Part shown: piece after piece, positions 43,633 to 56,358 of the stretch
Position numbering within the stretch: the stretch's first letter is position 1
How the letters are laid out: the number at the start of each line of letters is the position of its first letter
Assembly: GCF_010731795.1 (NCBI RefSeq)
Contig: NZ_AP022591.1
Location: 434,001 to 498,000, forward strand
Length of the DNA: 64,000 nt
Direction: 5' to 3'
Source of the DNA: Mycolicibacterium celeriflavum
GTDB lineage: Bacteria; Actinomycetota; Actinomycetes; Mycobacteriales; Mycobacteriaceae
The notes under the pieces: model-generated
What the model was told of the DNA's origin: nothing
Databases searched by the model: none
Seen by the model: the letters and a program-made list of their open reading frames with translations, nothing else
Program-made: the position numbers and the translations under genes

Positions 43633-44654
43633 AAGCCAAGCAGGCAAAGCAAGCCAAGCAGGGCAAGCAGGTCAAGCGAAGGGCAGCGGTGCGCGCCGGC
43701 GACGAGCGTCGGCGCACCAGCCGCGGTGCTGCGCGTCGCTCGGGGGATGCGCAGGCGCGACGCAAGCCAGCTCGTGAGCAGCGACCGCTGCGCTCTGCGC
43801 CGCAGACCAACCCCATTCCGCGCCCGTCCGACGCGCCGGGCCGGCCGAAGAACGCCAGCCAGGCCAAGGCGCGGGCCAAGGCCCGAAAAGCCAAGGCGCC
43901 GAAGGTCGTCCGGCCACCGCTACGCGAACGCATCATCGTCAAGCTGGCCTCGATCGAGCTGAATCCGCGCGCCCTGATGGCCAGGGTGCCGTTCGTGGTC
44001 CTCGTGATCGGCTCGCTCGGATTCGGCCTCGGGACCACATTGTGGCTGTCCACCGACGCGGCGGAGCGGTCGTACCGGCTGGGCAGCGCCCGCGAGACGA
44101 ATCAGGCTCTGCTGCAACAGAAGGAAGCGTTGGAGCGCGATGTGCTCGAGGCTCAGGCCGCACCCGCGTTGGCCGAAGCCGCCCGCGACCTCGGGATGAT
44201 CCCGTCTCGCGATACTGCACACCTGGTGCAGGATCCCGCCGGCAACTGGGTAGTGGTCGGCACACCCAAGCCCGCCGAAGGGGTTCCGCCTCCGCCGCTC
44301 AACACCCCGCTGCCCGACGAGGCGCCGCCGCCGGCGCCGCGGCCGCCCGCGCCGCGGGTCGTCGAGCCCCGTGAGCTCACCGTCCGCATGCCGTCCCGCG
44401 CGGAACCGCCCCAGTCAGCGACAGCAGTGCCGCCGAGCGCCCAGGTGCCGCACGCGGTTCCGGGACAGCCGCCGCTGCCCGGTCCCGCCCCCGCGACGCC
44501 GCCTACCGCGCCGATCGTCCCACCCGGCGATCACATGCAGACCGCTCCGCTCGGCGCACCGCACGTCCCGACCCAGCAGGCGCTGCCCGGCCCGGTACCG
44601 GGTGCCGAGCAGTTCAGCCCCGCGGTCCCGGCGCCGGCAGGCGCTGGGGCATGA
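43629..44654 (+). CDS. ftsL: FtsL-like septal membrane protein with long Pro-rich tail (Rv2164c-like)
   Basis: 341 aa. A very basic cytoplasmic N-terminus ([11 protein letters not shown], many Arg/Lys), one membrane helix (about 117-139), a short coiled coil with leucine-type heptads ([18 protein letters not shown]), then ~130 residues of Pro/Ala-rich external sequence. Topology and position just before pbpB identify an FtsL-type divisome protein, although sequence similarity in this family is weak. ATGA overlaps at both ends. Confidence 0.85.
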   Translation: MKAKQAKQAKQGKQVKRRAAVRAGDERRRTSRGAARRSGDAQARRKPAREQRPLRSAPQTNPIPRPSDAPGRPKNASQAKARAKARKAKAPKVVRPPLRERIIVKLASIELNPRALMARVPFVVLVIGSLGFGLGTTLWLSTDAAERSYRLGSARETNQALLQQKEALERDVLEAQAAPALAEAARDLGMIPSRDTAHLVQDPAGNWVVVGTPKPAEGVPPPPLNTPLPDEAPPPAPRPPAPRVVEPRELTVRMPSRAEPPQSATAVPPSAQVPHAVPGQPPLPGPAPATPPTAPIVPPGDHMQTAPLGAPHVPTQQALPGPVPGAEQFSPAVPAPAGAGA

Positions 44655-46582
44655 GCCGCGGGGAGCGCCGGCGCCGCCATGGCGATGCTGCGGACGCCCG
44701 CCGCAAATCCGTTGCCGCTTCGCAGGAACGGTCGGCCAGGTCCCGCCGCACTCGCGCGCCGATGGCCGGAACCGGGCTGCGCAGCGCGTCTTTCGTGTTC
44801 CGGCACCGGGTCGGAAACGCTGTCATCTTCCTGGTGCTGGTCCTCGCGGCCGGTCAGCTGTTCAACCTTCAGGTGCCTCGCGCGGAGGGGCTGCGCGCCG
44901 AGGCCGCGGGCCAGCTCAAGGTCGTCGACGTCGAGAAGGCTGTCCGCGGTTCGATCATCGACCGCAACAACGACAAGCTCGCTTTCACGATCGAGGCCCG
45001 CGCCCTGACCTTTCAGCCGGTCAAGGTCCGCAAGCAGTTGGAGGAGGCCAGGGCGAAATCCACCGAGGCGCCCGAACCGAACCGCAGATTGCGTGAGATC
45101 GCCGCCGAGGTGGCGTCGCGGCTGAACAACAAGCCCGACGCCGCCACCGTGCTCAAGAAACTCAAGAGCAGTGAGACTTTCGTCTACCTAGCGCGTGCGG
45201 TCGACCCGGCGATCGCCGACGCGATCACCACCAAGTTCCCCGAGGTGGGTTCGGAGCGCCAGGATCTGCGCCAGTATCCGGGCGGCTCGCTGGCCGCCAA
45301 CATCGTGGGCGGTATCGACTGGGACGGGCACGGCCTGCTCGGCCTCGAGGATTCGCTGGACGCCGTGCTGGCGGGCACGGACGGATCGATCACCTACGAC
45401 CGCGGTTCCGACGGTGTCGTCATCCCGGGCAGTTACCGCAACCGCCACGACGCAGTCGACGGTTCCACGGTGATGCTGACCATCGACGACGACATCCAGT
45501 TCTACGTCCAGCAGCAGGTGCAGCAGGCCAAGAACCTGTCCGGTGCCAAGAACGTCTCGGCCGTCGTGCTGGACGCGAAAAGCGGTGAGGTACTGGCGAT
45601 GGCGAACGACAACACGTTCGATCCGAGCCAGGACATCGGCCGCCAGGAGGACCGCGAACTGGGTAACCCGTCGGTGTCGTCGCCGTACGAGCCCGGTTCG
45701 GTCAACAAGATCGTCACCGCGGCCTCCGTCATCGAGTACGGGTTGTCGCATCCCGACGAGGTGCTGCAGGTGCCGGGTTCGATCCACATGGGCGGCGTCA
45801 CCGTCGGCGACGCCTGGGAGCACGGCACGATGCCCTACACCACCACGGGGATCTTCGGTAAGTCCTCCAACGTCGGCACGCTGATGCTGGCCCAGCGTCT
45901 CGGCCCCGAGCGCTTCTTCGAGATGCTGCGCAAGTTCGGCCTCGGGCAGCGCACCGGGGTCGGGCTGCCGGGCGAGAGCGCGGGTCTGGTCCCGCCGATC
46001 GACCAGTGGTCGGGCAGCACATTCGCCAACCTTCCCATCGGACAGGGTCTTTCGATGACGCTGCTGCAGATGACGGGCATGTACCAGACGATCGCGAACG
46101 ACGGTGTGCGCGTCCCGCCACGCATCGTCAAGGCCACCATCGCTCCCGACGGCACCCGCACAGATGAGCCGCGGCCCGAGGGCGTACGGGTGGTGTCGCC
46201 GAAGACCGCGCAGACGGTGCGGCAGATGCTGCGGGCCACGGTGCAACGCGATCCCATGGGCGAACAGCAGGGGACCGGCTGGCAGGCCGCCGTCGAGGGG
46301 TATCAGATCTCCGGGAAAACCGGTACGGCACAGCAGATCAACCCGGCCTGCGGGTGCTACTACGACGACGTCTACTGGATCACCTTCGCCGGCATCGCCA
46401 CCACCGACGATCCTCGTTACGTGGTCGGCATCATGATGGACGACCCGCAGCGCACCGCCGACGGGCAGCCGGGAACGACGGCAGCGCCGCTGTTCCACAA
46501 CATCACGTCGTGGCTGCTGCAGCGCGAGAACGTGCCGCTTTCGCCGGATCCCGGCCCGCAGCTGACGCTGCAAGCCACCTGA
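44651..46582 (+). CDS. pbpB: Penicillin-binding protein PBP3/FtsI (septal transpeptidase)
   Basis: Class B transpeptidase for septal peptidoglycan, partner of FtsW. 643 aa. Short basic cytoplasmic N-terminus, one membrane helix (about 54-72), PBP dimerisation domain, and transpeptidase domain with S350-V-N-K353 (catalytic Ser), S405-S-N407 and K556-T-G-T. Start overlaps the ftsL stop by 4 bases. A 68-base gap follows, the largest interior break between rsmH and murC. Confidence 0.96.
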   Translation: MSRGERRRRHGDAADARRKSVAASQERSARSRRTRAPMAGTGLRSASFVFRHRVGNAVIFLVLVLAAGQLFNLQVPRAEGLRAEAAGQLKVVDVEKAVRGSIIDRNNDKLAFTIEARALTFQPVKVRKQLEEARAKSTEAPEPNRRLREIAAEVASRLNNKPDAATVLKKLKSSETFVYLARAVDPAIADAITTKFPEVGSERQDLRQYPGGSLAANIVGGIDWDGHGLLGLEDSLDAVLAGTDGSITYDRGSDGVVIPGSYRNRHDAVDGSTVMLTIDDDIQFYVQQQVQQAKNLSGAKNVSAVVLDAKSGEVLAMANDNTFDPSQDIGRQEDRELGNPSVSSPYEPGSVNKIVTAASVIEYGLSHPDEVLQVPGSIHMGGVTVGDAWEHGTMPYTTTGIFGKSSNVGTLMLAQRLGPERFFEMLRKFGLGQRTGVGLPGESAGLVPPIDQWSGSTFANLPIGQGLSMTLLQMTGMYQTIANDGVRVPPRIVKATIAPDGTRTDEPRPEGVRVVSPKTAQTVRQMLRATVQRDPMGEQQGTGWQAAVEGYQISGKTGTAQQINPACGCYYDDVYWITFAGIATTDDPRYVVGIMMDDPQRTADGQPGTTAAPLFHNITSWLLQRENVPLSPDPGPQLTLQAT

Positions 46583-46650
46583 CAGCGGCAGCGACGGCCT
46601 CCGACATGCGGCGGCGGCCAGAGTGCCGGTCGGTAGGGTGTTCTCTCGCC

Positions 46651-48174
46651 ATGAACCTGCGACCCAGCCATCCAGCCGGCCCCGCGCTCGGGCCACTGGC
46701 CGAGCAGGTCCAGGCGGTGCCCGCCGCGGGCGGAGCCGTGCCGCAGATCAACGTCACCGGGGTCACGTTGCGCAGCGCCGACGTCGAGCCCGGCGACCTG
46801 TTCGCGGCGCTGCCCGGTACGTCGTCGCACGGCGGCCGGCACGTGGGTGAGGCGGTCGCCCGCGGTGCGGCCGCCGTCCTGACCGATCCGGACGGGCTGG
46901 CGCTCCTGGGGGCCGAGGTGGACGTCCCCGTCCTCCTCCACAGGTCCCCGCGCTCGGTTCTCGGCGAGCTGGCCGCCGAGGTGTACGGCCGACCGTCCGA
47001 GCGGCTGCGTGTCATCGGGGTTACGGGCACTTCCGGCAAGACCACCACCACGTATCTGGTGGAGGCCGGGCTGCGGTCGGCGGAGCGGGTCGCGGGGTTG
47101 ATTGGCACCGTGGGTGTCCGAGTCGACGGACGGGATCAGGCCAGCGCCCTCACCACGCCCGAAGCGCCCGATCTGCAGGCGTTGCTCGCGGTGATGGTCG
47201 AGCAGGGGGTCGACACGGTCGTGATGGAGGTGTCGAGCCATGCGTTGTCGCTGGGCCGCGTCGACGGCGTGCGGTTCGCGGTCGCAGGGTTCACCAACCT
47301 GTCCCGCGACCATCTCGACTTTCATCCCACGATGCGCGACTACTTCGAGGCCAAGGCGCGGTTGTTCGATCCCGAATCCCGCAATTGCGCAGACGTTTCC
47401 GTGCTGTGCGTGGACGACGATGCGGGCCGGGAGATGGCCAGGCTGGCGCGCGACCCGGTCACGGTCAGTGCGACCGGACGCGATGCCGACTGGCGTGTCG
47501 AAGACATCGTCACCGTCGACCGCAACGCGCAGGAGTTCTTCGCGGTCGACCCAGCCGGTGTGCATCACGGCCTGCGGATCGCGCTGCCGGGTCGCTACAA
47601 CGTCGCCAACTGCCTACTCGCGGCCGCGCTGCTCGACGCGGTCGGCGTGTCGCCCGAACAGGCCGCGCCCGGATTGCGCAACGCGACCGTGCCGGGGCGG
47701 TTGGAAGCCGTCGAGCGCGGACAGGACTTCCTGGCGCTGGTCGACTACGCGCACAAGCCCGGCGCGCTGCAGGCGGTGCTGGAGACGTTGCGGGCGCAGA
47801 CTCAAGGCCGCCTGGCGGTGGTGTTCGGTGCGGGCGGCAACCGGGACCAAGGTAAGCGCGAGCCGATGGGACGCGTCGCCGCCGAGTTGGCCGACCTGGT
47901 GGTCGTCACCGACGACAATCCTCGCGACGAGGACCCCGCCACGATTCGCGCGGCAATCGTGGCAGGAGCGTCGTGCGGGTCCACCCAGGTTGTCGAGATC
48001 GGCGACCGCCGCGCAGCGATAGCTCACGCGGTGGCGTGGGCGCGGCCCGGCGACGTCGTGTTGATCGCGGGGAAGGGCCACGAGGCCGGCCAGACCACCG
48101 CCGGGGTGACCCGCCCGTTCGACGACCGCGAGGCGCTGGCGGACGCCCTCGAGGCAGCGGGCCACCGGCCATGA
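46651..48174 (+). CDS. murE: UDP-MurNAc-L-Ala-D-Glu:meso-DAP ligase
   Basis: Adds meso-diaminopimelate to the peptidoglycan precursor. 507 aa. ATP site [17 protein letters not shown]; the DNPR motif ([10 protein letters not shown]) specifies meso-[14 protein letters not shown] is typical. ATG at 46651 gives the [10 protein letters not shown] start; a TAGGGT lies 11 bases upstream (46634-46639), so murE may also be made from its own nearly leaderless transcript. Ends in an ATGA overlap with murF. Confidence 0.96.
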   Translation: MNLRPSHPAGPALGPLAEQVQAVPAAGGAVPQINVTGVTLRSADVEPGDLFAALPGTSSHGGRHVGEAVARGAAAVLTDPDGLALLGAEVDVPVLLHRSPRSVLGELAAEVYGRPSERLRVIGVTGTSGKTTTTYLVEAGLRSAERVAGLIGTVGVRVDGRDQASALTTPEAPDLQALLAVMVEQGVDTVVMEVSSHALSLGRVDGVRFAVAGFTNLSRDHLDFHPTMRDYFEAKARLFDPESRNCADVSVLCVDDDAGREMARLARDPVTVSATGRDADWRVEDIVTVDRNAQEFFAVDPAGVHHGLRIALPGRYNVANCLLAAALLDAVGVSPEQAAPGLRNATVPGRLEAVERGQDFLALVDYAHKPGALQAVLETLRAQTQGRLAVVFGAGGNRDQGKREPMGRVAAELADLVVVTDDNPRDEDPATIRAAIVAGASCGSTQVVEIGDRRAAIAHAVAWARPGDVVLIAGKGHEAGQTTAGVTRPFDDREALADALEAAGHRP

Positions 48175-49712
48175 TCGATCTCACGATCGCCGAAATCGCC
48201 GAGATCGTCGGCGGCCGGCTCGCCGACATCTCCGCCGAAAACGCAGCGGCCACCCGGATCACCGGCACGGTCGAGTTCGATTCGCGGGCCGTCACGCCAG
48301 GCGGCCTCTTTCTCGCGCTGCCCGGAGCCCGTTCGGACGGACACGACTTCGCCGCGGGAGCCGTAGCCGCCGGCGCCGCCGCAGTGCTGGCCGCGCGGCC
48401 GGTCGGGGTGCCCGCGATCGTCGTCGATCCGACCCCCGAGACATCCGACCGTGGCGCAGGCGTGCTCGAGCACGACTCCGACGGCTCCGGCGCAGCGGTG
48501 CTGGCGGCGTTGGCGAAGCTGGCTGCCGCGGTCGCCGCGAAACTCGTGGCGGGCGGACTCACGATCATCGGCATCACCGGATCGTCCGGCAAGACCTCGA
48601 CCAAGGATCTGGTGGCCGCGGTGCTGGCGCCGCTGGGCGAGGTGATCGCGCCGCCGGGGTCGTTCAACAATGAACTCGGTCATCCGTGGACGGTGCTTCG
48701 CGCGACGCGGGCCACCGACTATCTGGTGCTGGAGATGTCGGCTCGCCACCGCGGCAACATCGCGGCGCTGGCCGCCATCGCCACGCCGTCCATCGCGGTC
48801 GTGCTGAACGTGGGCACCGCACACCTGGGCGAGTTCGGCTCCCGCGAGGCGATAGCGGCGACGAAAGCAGAACTGCCCCAAGCTGTTCCAGCGTCGGGTG
48901 CGGCAGTCCTCAACGTCGACGACAGCGCGGTGGCGGCGATGGCCACGCAAACCGCCGCACGGGTGGTCAGGGTGTCCCGGGAGCCCGGCGGCCGGGACGT
49001 GGACGTCTGGGCCGAGGGGGTCACGCTCGACGAGCTGGCCCGGCCGCGGTTCACCCTGCACGCCGGGGGCCGACACGTCGAGGTCATGCTGGCAGTGCAC
49101 GGCGACCACCAGGTCTCCAACGCCCTGTGTGCGGCGGCCGTCGCGCTGGAGTGCGGCGCCTCTCTCGAGCAGGTGGCGGCCGCGCTCGCCACCGCCGGGC
49201 CGGTGTCCAAGCACCGCATGCAGGTCACGACCCGCAGCGACGGAGTCACAGTCATCAACGACGCCTACAACGCCAACCCCGACTCGATGCGCGCGGGGCT
49301 CAAGGCGCTCGCTTGGATGGCCCGCGTGGGCCCACACCCGGAGGGTAGGGGAGGCGGGGGGCTCCGCCGCAGCTGGGCGGTACTCGGCGAGATGGCCGAA
49401 CTCGGCGACGACGCGATATCCGAGCATGACCGCATCGGCCGACTGGCCGTGCGATTAGATGTGTCACGACTCATCGTCGTCGGAACCGGGAGGACTATGA
49501 GCGCCATGCACCACGGCGCGGTGATGGAGGGATCGTGGGGGGCTGAGGCCACCATGGTCGCCGACGCCGACGCGGCGCTGGCCCTGCTGCGCGCCGAACT
49601 GCAACCGTCAGACGTGGTGTTGGTGAAGGCCTCCAACGCGGCCGGGCTGGGCGCGTTGGCCGACGCTTTGCTCGATCTTGGGTCCGCCGAAGACCTGGAC
49701 CCGAACGCATGA
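48171..49712 (+). CDS. murF: UDP-MurNAc-tripeptide:D-Ala-D-Ala ligase
   Basis: Completes the pentapeptide precursor. 513 aa. ATP loop [37 protein letters not shown]. An insertion around residues 385-400 ([11 protein letters not shown]) is Gly/Arg-rich and likely a surface loop. Overlaps murE and mraY by 4 bases each. Confidence 0.96.
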   Translation: MIDLTIAEIAEIVGGRLADISAENAAATRITGTVEFDSRAVTPGGLFLALPGARSDGHDFAAGAVAAGAAAVLAARPVGVPAIVVDPTPETSDRGAGVLEHDSDGSGAAVLAALAKLAAAVAAKLVAGGLTIIGITGSSGKTSTKDLVAAVLAPLGEVIAPPGSFNNELGHPWTVLRATRATDYLVLEMSARHRGNIAALAAIATPSIAVVLNVGTAHLGEFGSREAIAATKAELPQAVPASGAAVLNVDDSAVAAMATQTAARVVRVSREPGGRDVDVWAEGVTLDELARPRFTLHAGGRHVEVMLAVHGDHQVSNALCAAAVALECGASLEQVAAALATAGPVSKHRMQVTTRSDGVTVINDAYNANPDSMRAGLKALAWMARVGPHPEGRGGGGLRRSWAVLGEMAELGDDAISEHDRIGRLAVRLDVSRLIVVGTGRTMSAMHHGAVMEGSWGAEATMVADADAALALLRAELQPSDVVLVKASNAAGLGALADALLDLGSAEDLDPNA

Positions 49713-50788
49713 GGCAGATCCTCATCGCCGTCGGCATCGCGCTGACGGTCTCGATCCTGCTCACCCCGTTGCTGATCCGGTTGTTCACCCGGCAGGGCTT
49801 CGGCCACGAGATCCGCGAGGACGGGCCGCCGACCCACCACAAGAAGCGCGGCACGCCGTCGATGGGTGGGGTGGCGATCGTCGCGGGCATCTGGGCCAGC
49901 TACCTGGGCACGCACCTGGTGGGCGTCGTGATGGACGGCAGGGGCCCGTCCGCGTCGGGCCTGCTGGTGCTGTTCCTGGCCACCGCGCTGGGCGTCGTCG
50001 GCTTCGTCGACGACCTGATCAAGATCCGGCGCTCACGCAACCTCGGCTTGAACAAGACCGCCAAGACGCTCGGAATCCTGGCCGCCGCGATGCTGTTCGG
50101 CGTGCTGGCCTTGCAGTTCCGCAACGCCGACGGGTTGACGCCCGGCAGCGCCGAGCTGTCGTATGTGCGTGAGATCGCCACCGTGACGCTGCCGCCGCTG
50201 CTGTTCGTCCTGTTCTGCGTCGTTGTGGTCAGCGCCTGGTCGAACGCGGTGAACTTCACCGACGGGCTGGACGGGCTCGCCGCGGGCGCGATGGCGATGG
50301 TGTGTGCGGCCTACGTGCTGATCACGTTCTGGCAGTTCCGCAACGCCTGCGCGACCAGCCCGGGGCTCGGGTGCTACAACGTGCGCGACCCGCTGGACCT
50401 GGCGATCATCGCGGCCGCGACCGCGGGGGCGTGCATCGGTTTCCTGTGGTGGAACGCCGCGCCGGCCAAGATCTTCATGGGCGACACCGGATCGCTGGCG
50501 CTGGGCGGCATCATCGCCGGGCTGTCGGTCGCGAGCCGCACCGAGATGCTGGCCGTCGTGCTCGGTGCCCTGTTCGTCGCCGAGGTGGTGTCGGTCGTCG
50601 TGCAGATCATGGCGTTCCGCACCACCGGCCGCCGGGTGTTCCGGATGGCGCCGTTCCACCACCACTTCGAGCTGGTCGGGTGGGCGGAGACCACGGTGAT
50701 CATCCGGTTCTGGCTGCTCACCGCGATCGCCTGCGGGCTCGGTGTCGCGCTGTTCTACAGCGAGTGGCTGACCACCGTCGGTGCCTGA
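49709..50788 (+). CDS. mraY: Phospho-MurNAc-pentapeptide transferase (MraY/MurX)
   Basis: Membrane enzyme loading the pentapeptide sugar on undecaprenyl (decaprenyl in mycobacteria) phosphate to form lipid I. 359 aa, ten helices. [25 protein letters not shown] and the HHH motif APFHHHFEL are intact. The last 8 bases overlap the murD start. Confidence 0.97.
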   Translation: MRQILIAVGIALTVSILLTPLLIRLFTRQGFGHEIREDGPPTHHKKRGTPSMGGVAIVAGIWASYLGTHLVGVVMDGRGPSASGLLVLFLATALGVVGFVDDLIKIRRSRNLGLNKTAKTLGILAAAMLFGVLALQFRNADGLTPGSAELSYVREIATVTLPPLLFVLFCVVVVSAWSNAVNFTDGLDGLAAGAMAMVCAAYVLITFWQFRNACATSPGLGCYNVRDPLDLAIIAAATAGACIGFLWWNAAPAKIFMGDTGSLALGGIIAGLSVASRTEMLAVVLGALFVAEVVSVVVQIMAFRTTGRRVFRMAPFHHHFELVGWAETTVIIRFWLLTAIACGLGVALFYSEWLTTVGA

Positions 50789-52247
50789 GATGGTGCGGAT
50801 CGAGCCGCTGGTACCCGGGGCCCGCGTGCTGGTGACCGGGGCGGGTCTGACCGGCCGCTCCGTGAGCGCCGTGCTCGAGCCGACCGGTGTGCGGCTGACG
50901 ATCTGCGACGACGATCCGCTGGCGTTGCAGCGGCTGATCACGCCCGCGACGGTCGTCACAACCGCCGAGGCCGCGGCGAACATCGGCGACTACGCGCTGG
51001 TGATCACCAGCCCCGGCTTCGCGCCGACCACGCCGGTGCTGGTCGCGGCGGCGGCCGCGGGCGTGCCGATCTGGGGTGACGTGGAGCTGGCCTGGCGGCT
51101 GGACCGGGCCGGCTGGTTCGGTCCGCCGCGGCGCTGGCTGGTCGTCACGGGCACCAACGGCAAGACCACCACCACCTCGATGCTGCACGCAATGCTGCTG
51201 GCGGCCGGGCGACGCGCTGTGCTGTGCGGCAACATCGGCAACCCGGTGCTCGACGTGCTGGCCGAGCCATCCGACCTGCTCGCGGTCGAGTTGTCCAGCT
51301 TCCAGCTGCACTGGGCGCCGTCGCTGCGACCGGACGCGGGAGTGGTGCTCAACGTCGCCGAGGACCACCTCGACTGGCACGGCTCGATGGCGGCTTACGC
51401 ACGCGACAAGGCCCGCGTGCTGGACGGGCGCGTCGCGGTGGTCGGACTCGACGACCCGGTCGCGGCGGGCCTGCTCGACAGCGCCGCCGCCGCGACCCGC
51501 GTCGGCTTCCGCCTGGGTGAGCCCGGCGCCGGTGAACTCGGCGTGGTCGGCGGCACGCTCGTCGACAACGCATTCAGCGACCGGGTTGCGCTCATCGAAG
51601 CGGCGTCGATCCCGGTAGCCGGTCCGGTCGGGGTGCTCGACGCGCTGGCCGCGGCCGCCCTCGCCCGCGCGGTCGACGTGCCACCGAGCGCCATCGCCGA
51701 TGCATTGGCAGGCTTCCAGGTCGGCAGGCATCGTGCCCAGGTCGTCGGGACGGTCGCCGGGGTCACCTACGTCGACGACTCCAAGGCGACCAACCCACAC
51801 GCTGCCCAGGCATCGATCGCCGCATACCCGCGGGTGGTGTGGGTGGCCGGCGGCCTCCTCAAGGGCGCATCGGTCGACGAGTTGCTCGCTTCCGTGGCGA
51901 ATCGGCTGGTCGGAGCGGTGCTGATCGGCCGGGACCGGACGACGATCGCCGAGGCGTTATCGCGACACGCCCCGGATGTCCCCGTCATCGAGGTTGTGAC
52001 GGGGGAGGATTTTGGGGTGCAAGGGACAATTGGGTCGGATGTTAGTCCTGTTACCAATGTGATCAAGCTCCCGGACGCCTCCTCCGGGGACGCGATCATG
52101 GCCGCGGTCGTCGGCGCGGCCCGGGAGCTCGCCCGCGCGGGCGACACCGTGTTGTTGGCCCCCGCCGGCGCCTCCTTCGACCAGTTCAGCGGCTACAGCC
52201 ACCGCGGCGACGCATTCGCCGACGCCGTGCGCGCCCTGTCCGGATAG
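50781..52247 (+). CDS. murD: UDP-MurNAc-L-Ala:D-Glu ligase
   Basis: Adds D-glutamate. 488 aa. N-terminal Rossmann [15 protein letters not shown] loop [26 protein letters not shown], and [14 protein letters not shown] 50781 or ATG 50790 could start the protein. A short region near residues 410-428 ([13 protein letters not shown]) is coded by clearly AT-richer DNA than the rest and lies in the variable C-terminal domain. Confidence 0.95.
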   Translation: MPEMVRIEPLVPGARVLVTGAGLTGRSVSAVLEPTGVRLTICDDDPLALQRLITPATVVTTAEAAANIGDYALVITSPGFAPTTPVLVAAAAAGVPIWGDVELAWRLDRAGWFGPPRRWLVVTGTNGKTTTTSMLHAMLLAAGRRAVLCGNIGNPVLDVLAEPSDLLAVELSSFQLHWAPSLRPDAGVVLNVAEDHLDWHGSMAAYARDKARVLDGRVAVVGLDDPVAAGLLDSAAAATRVGFRLGEPGAGELGVVGGTLVDNAFSDRVALIEAASIPVAGPVGVLDALAAAALARAVDVPPSAIADALAGFQVGRHRAQVVGTVAGVTYVDDSKATNPHAAQASIAAYPRVVWVAGGLLKGASVDELLASVANRLVGAVLIGRDRTTIAEALSRHAPDVPVIEVVTGEDFGVQGTIGSDVSPVTNVIKLPDASSGDAIMAAVVGAARELARAGDTVLLAPAGASFDQFSGYSHRGDAFADAVRALSG

Positions 52248-52253
52248 CGGGCG

Positions 52254-53792
52254 ATGAGCGCGATCCTGACCCGGCTGCGGCTTCGCAGGGCGGGCGCCGA
52301 GGACAAGCCGGCAGAGCCGGCGCCCGAAACGGCCGGGCCCCGAACCCGTTTCGGCGCGTGGCTCGGCCGACCGATGACGTCGTTTCACCTCATCATCGCG
52401 GTGGCCGCCCTGCTGACCACGCTCGGGCTGACGATGGTTTTGTCGGCTTCCGGGGTGTACTCCTATGACCAGGACGGCTCGCCGTGGGTGGTGTTCGGCA
52501 AGCAGGTGCTGTGGACGGTGGTCGGGCTGTTCGCGTTCTACCTCGCGTTGCGTGTGCCCATCCAATTGATGCGCACCCTGGCCTTCTCCGGCTTCGCGAT
52601 CACGATCGTGCTGCTGATCCTGGTGCTGATCCCAGGAATCGGCACCGTGTCCAACGGCTCCCGGGGCTGGTTCGTGGTCGCGGGATTGTCGATGCAGCCC
52701 TCGGAGCTTGCCAAGATCGCATTCGCCATCTGGGGTGCGCACCTGCTGGCCGCCCGTCGCATGGAACAGGCCTCGCTCAAGGAGATGTTGATCCCGCTGG
52801 TGCCGGCCGCGTTCGTCGCACTCGCACTCATCGTCGCGCAGCCCGACCTGGGGCAGACCGTGTCGCTGGGCATCATCCTGTTGGGTCTGCTGTGGTATGC
52901 CGGGCTGCCGCTGCGGGTGTTCGTGTCCTCACTGTTCATGGTCGTGGTGTCGGCCGCCGTACTTGCCATGGCCGAGGGCTACCGGTCCGCACGGGTGCAG
53001 TCGTGGCTGAACCCGGCGGCCGACGCGCAGGGTTCGGGGTATCAGGCCCGTCAGGCGCGGTTCGCGCTGGCCAACGGAGGGGTGTTCGGGGACGGTCTGG
53101 GCCAGGGCGCGGCCAAGTGGAATTACTTGCCCAACGCGCACAACGACTTCATCTTCGCGATCATCGGCGAGGAACTGGGCTTCATCGGCGCTGCCGGACT
53201 GTTGTGCCTGTTCGGTCTGTTCGCCTACACCGGTATGCGCATCGCCCGGCGCTCTGCCGACCCGTTTCTGCGCCTGCTGACCGCCACCGCGACGCTGTGG
53301 ATCATGGGCCAGGTATTCATCAACGTCGGCTATGTGGTCGGGTTGTTACCGGTCACCGGGCTGCAGCTGCCGCTCATTTCGGCTGGCGGAACATCAACGG
53401 CGACAACGCTTCTGATGATCGGCATCATGGCGAACGCGGCGCGGCACGAACCCGAGGCGGTGGCGGCGCTGCGAGCCGGCCGCGACGATCGGGTCAACAA
53501 CCTGCTGCGGTTGCCGCTGCCCGCACCCTATGTGCCGTCGCGCACCGAGGCGCTGCGCGACCGGCTCAGCAGGCGCGGCGCCGAGCGATCGGGCAAACCG
53601 GGGAAGGGTAAAGGCACCCGGCCCGCCAAGCCCGCGGCCAAGCAGGCCTCCAAGCCCGTGCGTAAGCAGGCCGCCGACGGCCGCCGCAAAGGTAAGACGG
53701 CCGGCGGGCCGGTACGGGCCGCAAGGCATCATGGAGGCGGCCGCACGGACAGAAGCCGGCGGCGCGCACTGGAAGGTCAGCGTTACGGGTGA
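52254..53792 (+). CDS. ftsW: Septal peptidoglycan polymerase FtsW (SEDS)
   Basis: SEDS glycosyltransferase acting with PBP3. 512 aa; ten helices between about residues 45 and 400. SEDS signatures [28 protein letters not shown] and [14 protein letters not shown] mycobacterial cytoplasmic C-terminal tail of ~95 residues, very rich in Lys/Arg/Ala, probably binds partners (FtsZ in M. tuberculosis). Six bases after murD; GTGA overlap with murG. Confidence 0.96.
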   Translation: MSAILTRLRLRRAGAEDKPAEPAPETAGPRTRFGAWLGRPMTSFHLIIAVAALLTTLGLTMVLSASGVYSYDQDGSPWVVFGKQVLWTVVGLFAFYLALRVPIQLMRTLAFSGFAITIVLLILVLIPGIGTVSNGSRGWFVVAGLSMQPSELAKIAFAIWGAHLLAARRMEQASLKEMLIPLVPAAFVALALIVAQPDLGQTVSLGIILLGLLWYAGLPLRVFVSSLFMVVVSAAVLAMAEGYRSARVQSWLNPAADAQGSGYQARQARFALANGGVFGDGLGQGAAKWNYLPNAHNDFIFAIIGEELGFIGAAGLLCLFGLFAYTGMRIARRSADPFLRLLTATATLWIMGQVFINVGYVVGLLPVTGLQLPLISAGGTSTATTLLMIGIMANAARHEPEAVAALRAGRDDRVNNLLRLPLPAPYVPSRTEALRDRLSRRGAERSGKPGKGKGTRPAKPAAKQASKPVRKQAADGRRKGKTAGGPVRAARHHGGGRTDRSRRRALEGQRYG

Positions 53793-54916
53793 ACGACACG
53801 GTCTCCGTGGTACTCGCGGGCGGCGGCACCGCGGGACACGTCGAACCGGCGATGGCGGTGGCCGACGCCCTGGCCGCGCTCGACCCGAACGTGCGGATCA
53901 CCGCGCTGGGCACATCGCGCGGCCTCGAAACCCGGCTGGTGCCCCAACGGGGCTACCACCTCGAACTGATCACGCCGGTGCCTCTGCCGCGCAAACTCTC
54001 GGGTGATCTCATCCGCCTGCCCGTGCGGCTGCGGCGGGCGGTGCGGCAGACCAGGGCGGTGCTCGACGAGGTCCAGGCCGACGTCGTCGTCGGATTCGGC
54101 GGCTATGTCGCGCTGCCGGCATATCTGGCCTCGCACAGCCCGCGCCGACACCGGCGGGTGCCGGTGGTGGTGCACGAGGCGAACGCCAGCGCCGGCTGGG
54201 CCAACCGGGTCGGGGCCCGATCGGCGCGGCGGATCCTCTCGGCGGTGCCCGACCCCGGGCTGGGCAGCGTCGAGGTGGTCGGGGTGCCGGTGCGCGCGGC
54301 GATCACCTCGCTGGACCGGATGGCACTGCGGGCCCAGGCCCGCGCCCACTTCGGATTCGCTCCCGACGCCCGTGTGCTGTTGGTGTTCGGTGGATCGCAG
54401 GGAGCCCAATCTCTCAATCGTGCGGTGGCGGCTGCGGCCAAAGACCTTGCGGCTGCGGGTATCTCGGTGTTACACGCCCACGGTCCCAAGAACACCCTTG
54501 ACCTGCGCGAGCCCGCCGACGGCGATCCGCCTTACGTCGCGGTGCCGTATCTGGACCGGATGGATCTGGCGTACGCCGCAGCCGACCTGGCGATCTGCCG
54601 ATCCGGTGCGATGACGGTCGCCGAACTGACCGCGATCGGGCTGCCCGCGGTGTACGTGCCACTGCCGATCGGCAACGGCGAGCAACGGCTCAACGCGCTG
54701 CCCGTGGTCAACGCGGGCGGCGGACTGATCGTCGAGGACTCCGACCTGTCGCCGGGCGCCGTCGCCGACACCGTCGTCAGTCTGCTCACAGACCCCGGCC
54801 GGATGCAGACGATGACGGCGGCCGCCGCGCTGGCCGGTCACCGCGACGCGGCCCGGCGGGTCGCCGAGATCGCTCTCGAAGTCGCACGCGGCTCCGGTCG
54901 AAAGAGCTTGCAATGA
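53789..54916 (+). CDS. murG: UDP-GlcNAc:lipid I GlcNAc transferase
   Basis: Makes lipid II at the inner membrane face. 375 aa GT28. [47 protein letters not shown] and the donor-site region [14 protein letters not shown] start overlaps the ftsW stop; the stop overlaps murC (ATGA). Confidence 0.96.
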   Translation: MNDTVSVVLAGGGTAGHVEPAMAVADALAALDPNVRITALGTSRGLETRLVPQRGYHLELITPVPLPRKLSGDLIRLPVRLRRAVRQTRAVLDEVQADVVVGFGGYVALPAYLASHSPRRHRRVPVVVHEANASAGWANRVGARSARRILSAVPDPGLGSVEVVGVPVRAAITSLDRMALRAQARAHFGFAPDARVLLVFGGSQGAQSLNRAVAAAAKDLAAAGISVLHAHGPKNTLDLREPADGDPPYVAVPYLDRMDLAYAAADLAICRSGAMTVAELTAIGLPAVYVPLPIGNGEQRLNALPVVNAGGGLIVEDSDLSPGAVADTVVSLLTDPGRMQTMTAAAALAGHRDAARRVAEIALEVARGSGRKSLQ

Positions 54917-56358
54917 AAGCGAAGTCGCTGCCGGTCGAGCTGCAGCGGGTGCACATGGTCGGCATCGGCGGAGCGGGCATGTCGGGTATCGCACGCATCC
55001 TGCTGGACCGTGGCGGGTTGGTGTCGGGCTCCGACGCAAAGGAGTCGCGCGCGGTGGCCGCGCTGCGGGCCCGCGGCGCGGCCATCCGGATCGGGCACGA
55101 TGCGTCCTCGCTGGACCTGCTGCCCGACGGGCCGACCGCGGTGGTCACCACCCACGCTGCAATCCCGAAGACCAATCCCGAACTGGTCGAGGCGCGGCGG
55201 CGCGGAATCCCGGTGATCCTGCGCCCGGTGGTGCTGGCCAAGCTGATGGCGGGATACACCACCTTGATGGTGACCGGCACGCACGGCAAGACCACCACCA
55301 CGTCCATGCTCATCGTGGCGTTGCAGCACAGCGGTTTCGACCCGTCCTTCGCGGTGGGCGGGGACCTCGGCGAAGCCGGCACCAACGCGCACAACGGCAG
55401 TGGCGACTGCTTCGTCGCCGAGGCCGACGAAAGCGACGGCTCACTGCTGGAGTACACCCCCGACATCGCGGTGGTGACGAACATCGAGGCCGATCATCTC
55501 GACTTCTTCGGGAGCGCCGAGGCGTACGGCGCCGTGTTCGACGACTTCGTCGAACGGCTCAAACCCGGTGGCGCACTGGTTGTCTGCACCGACGATCCGG
55601 GGGCCGCGGCGCTCGCCGAGCGCACCGCGGAGTTAGGTATCCGGGTGCTGCGGTACGGCAGCGATCCGGTCCGGCCCCTGCAGGGCACGCTGCTGAGCTG
55701 GGAGCAGCACGACACCGGTGCGGTGGCCCACATCCGGCTCGCCGACGAACCGCACCCGCGGGTGATGCGCCTTTCGGTACCGGGGCGGCACATGGCGCTC
55801 AACGCGATCGCGGCGGTACTGGCCGCGATCGAGGTGGGCGCGCCGGTCGACACCGTGCTCGACGGGTTGGCGGGCTTCGAAGGCGTCCGACGCCGGTTCG
55901 AGTTGGTCGGAACGGCCAGCGGTGTCCGCGTCTTCGACGACTACGCGCACCATCCGACCGAGGTGCGGGCCACACTGAGCGCCGTGCGCACGGTCACCCA
56001 GCAGTCCGGTGGCCGGTCCATCGTGGTGTTCCAGCCGCATTTGTATTCGCGCACACAGACATTCGCGCGTGAGTTCGGGCAGGCGTTGGACGGTGCCGAC
56101 GAAGTGTTCGTCCTCGACGTGTACGCGGCCCGCGAACAACCGATCGCCGGGGTCAGCGGCGCCAGCGTCGCCGAACACATCAGCGTGCCCGCGACGTACG
56201 TGCCGGACCTGTCCGCGGTGCCGGCGCGCGTGGCCGAGGCCGCCGCGCCGGGCGACGTCGTCGTCACCATGGGCGCCGGTGATGTGACCATCCTCGGCGC
56301 CGAAATCCTCGCTGCGCTGCGGATCAAGGCCAACCGCGGCACACCGGGGTCGCGATGA
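54913..56358 (+). CDS. murC: UDP-MurNAc:L-Ala ligase
   Basis: First amino-acid addition to UDP-MurNAc. 481 aa. [16 protein letters not shown]-terminal motif, ATP loop [37 protein letters not shown]. Overlaps murG and ftsQ by 4 bases. Gene order murG-murC-ftsQ-ftsZ is the standard actinobacterial arrangement. Confidence 0.96.
   Translation: MKAKSLPVELQRVHMVGIGGAGMSGIARILLDRGGLVSGSDAKESRAVAALRARGAAIRIGHDASSLDLLPDGPTAVVTTHAAIPKTNPELVEARRRGIPVILRPVVLAKLMAGYTTLMVTGTHGKTTTTSMLIVALQHSGFDPSFAVGGDLGEAGTNAHNGSGDCFVAEADESDGSLLEYTPDIAVVTNIEADHLDFFGSAEAYGAVFDDFVERLKPGGALVVCTDDPGAAALAERTAELGIRVLRYGSDPVRPLQGTLLSWEQHDTGAVAHIRLADEPHPRVMRLSVPGRHMALNAIAAVLAAIEVGAPVDTVLDGLAGFEGVRRRFELVGTASGVRVFDDYAHHPTEVRATLSAVRTVTQQSGGRSIVVFQPHLYSRTQTFAREFGQALDGADEVFVLDVYAAREQPIAGVSGASVAEHISVPATYVPDLSAVPARVAEAAAPGDVVVTMGAGDVTILGAEILAALRIKANRGTPGSR

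Noticed and set aside
43629..43680. Short KQAKQ-type repeats at the ftsL start
   Set aside because: Low-complexity Lys/Gln coding, not a DNA repeat array; ordinary for basic N-termini.
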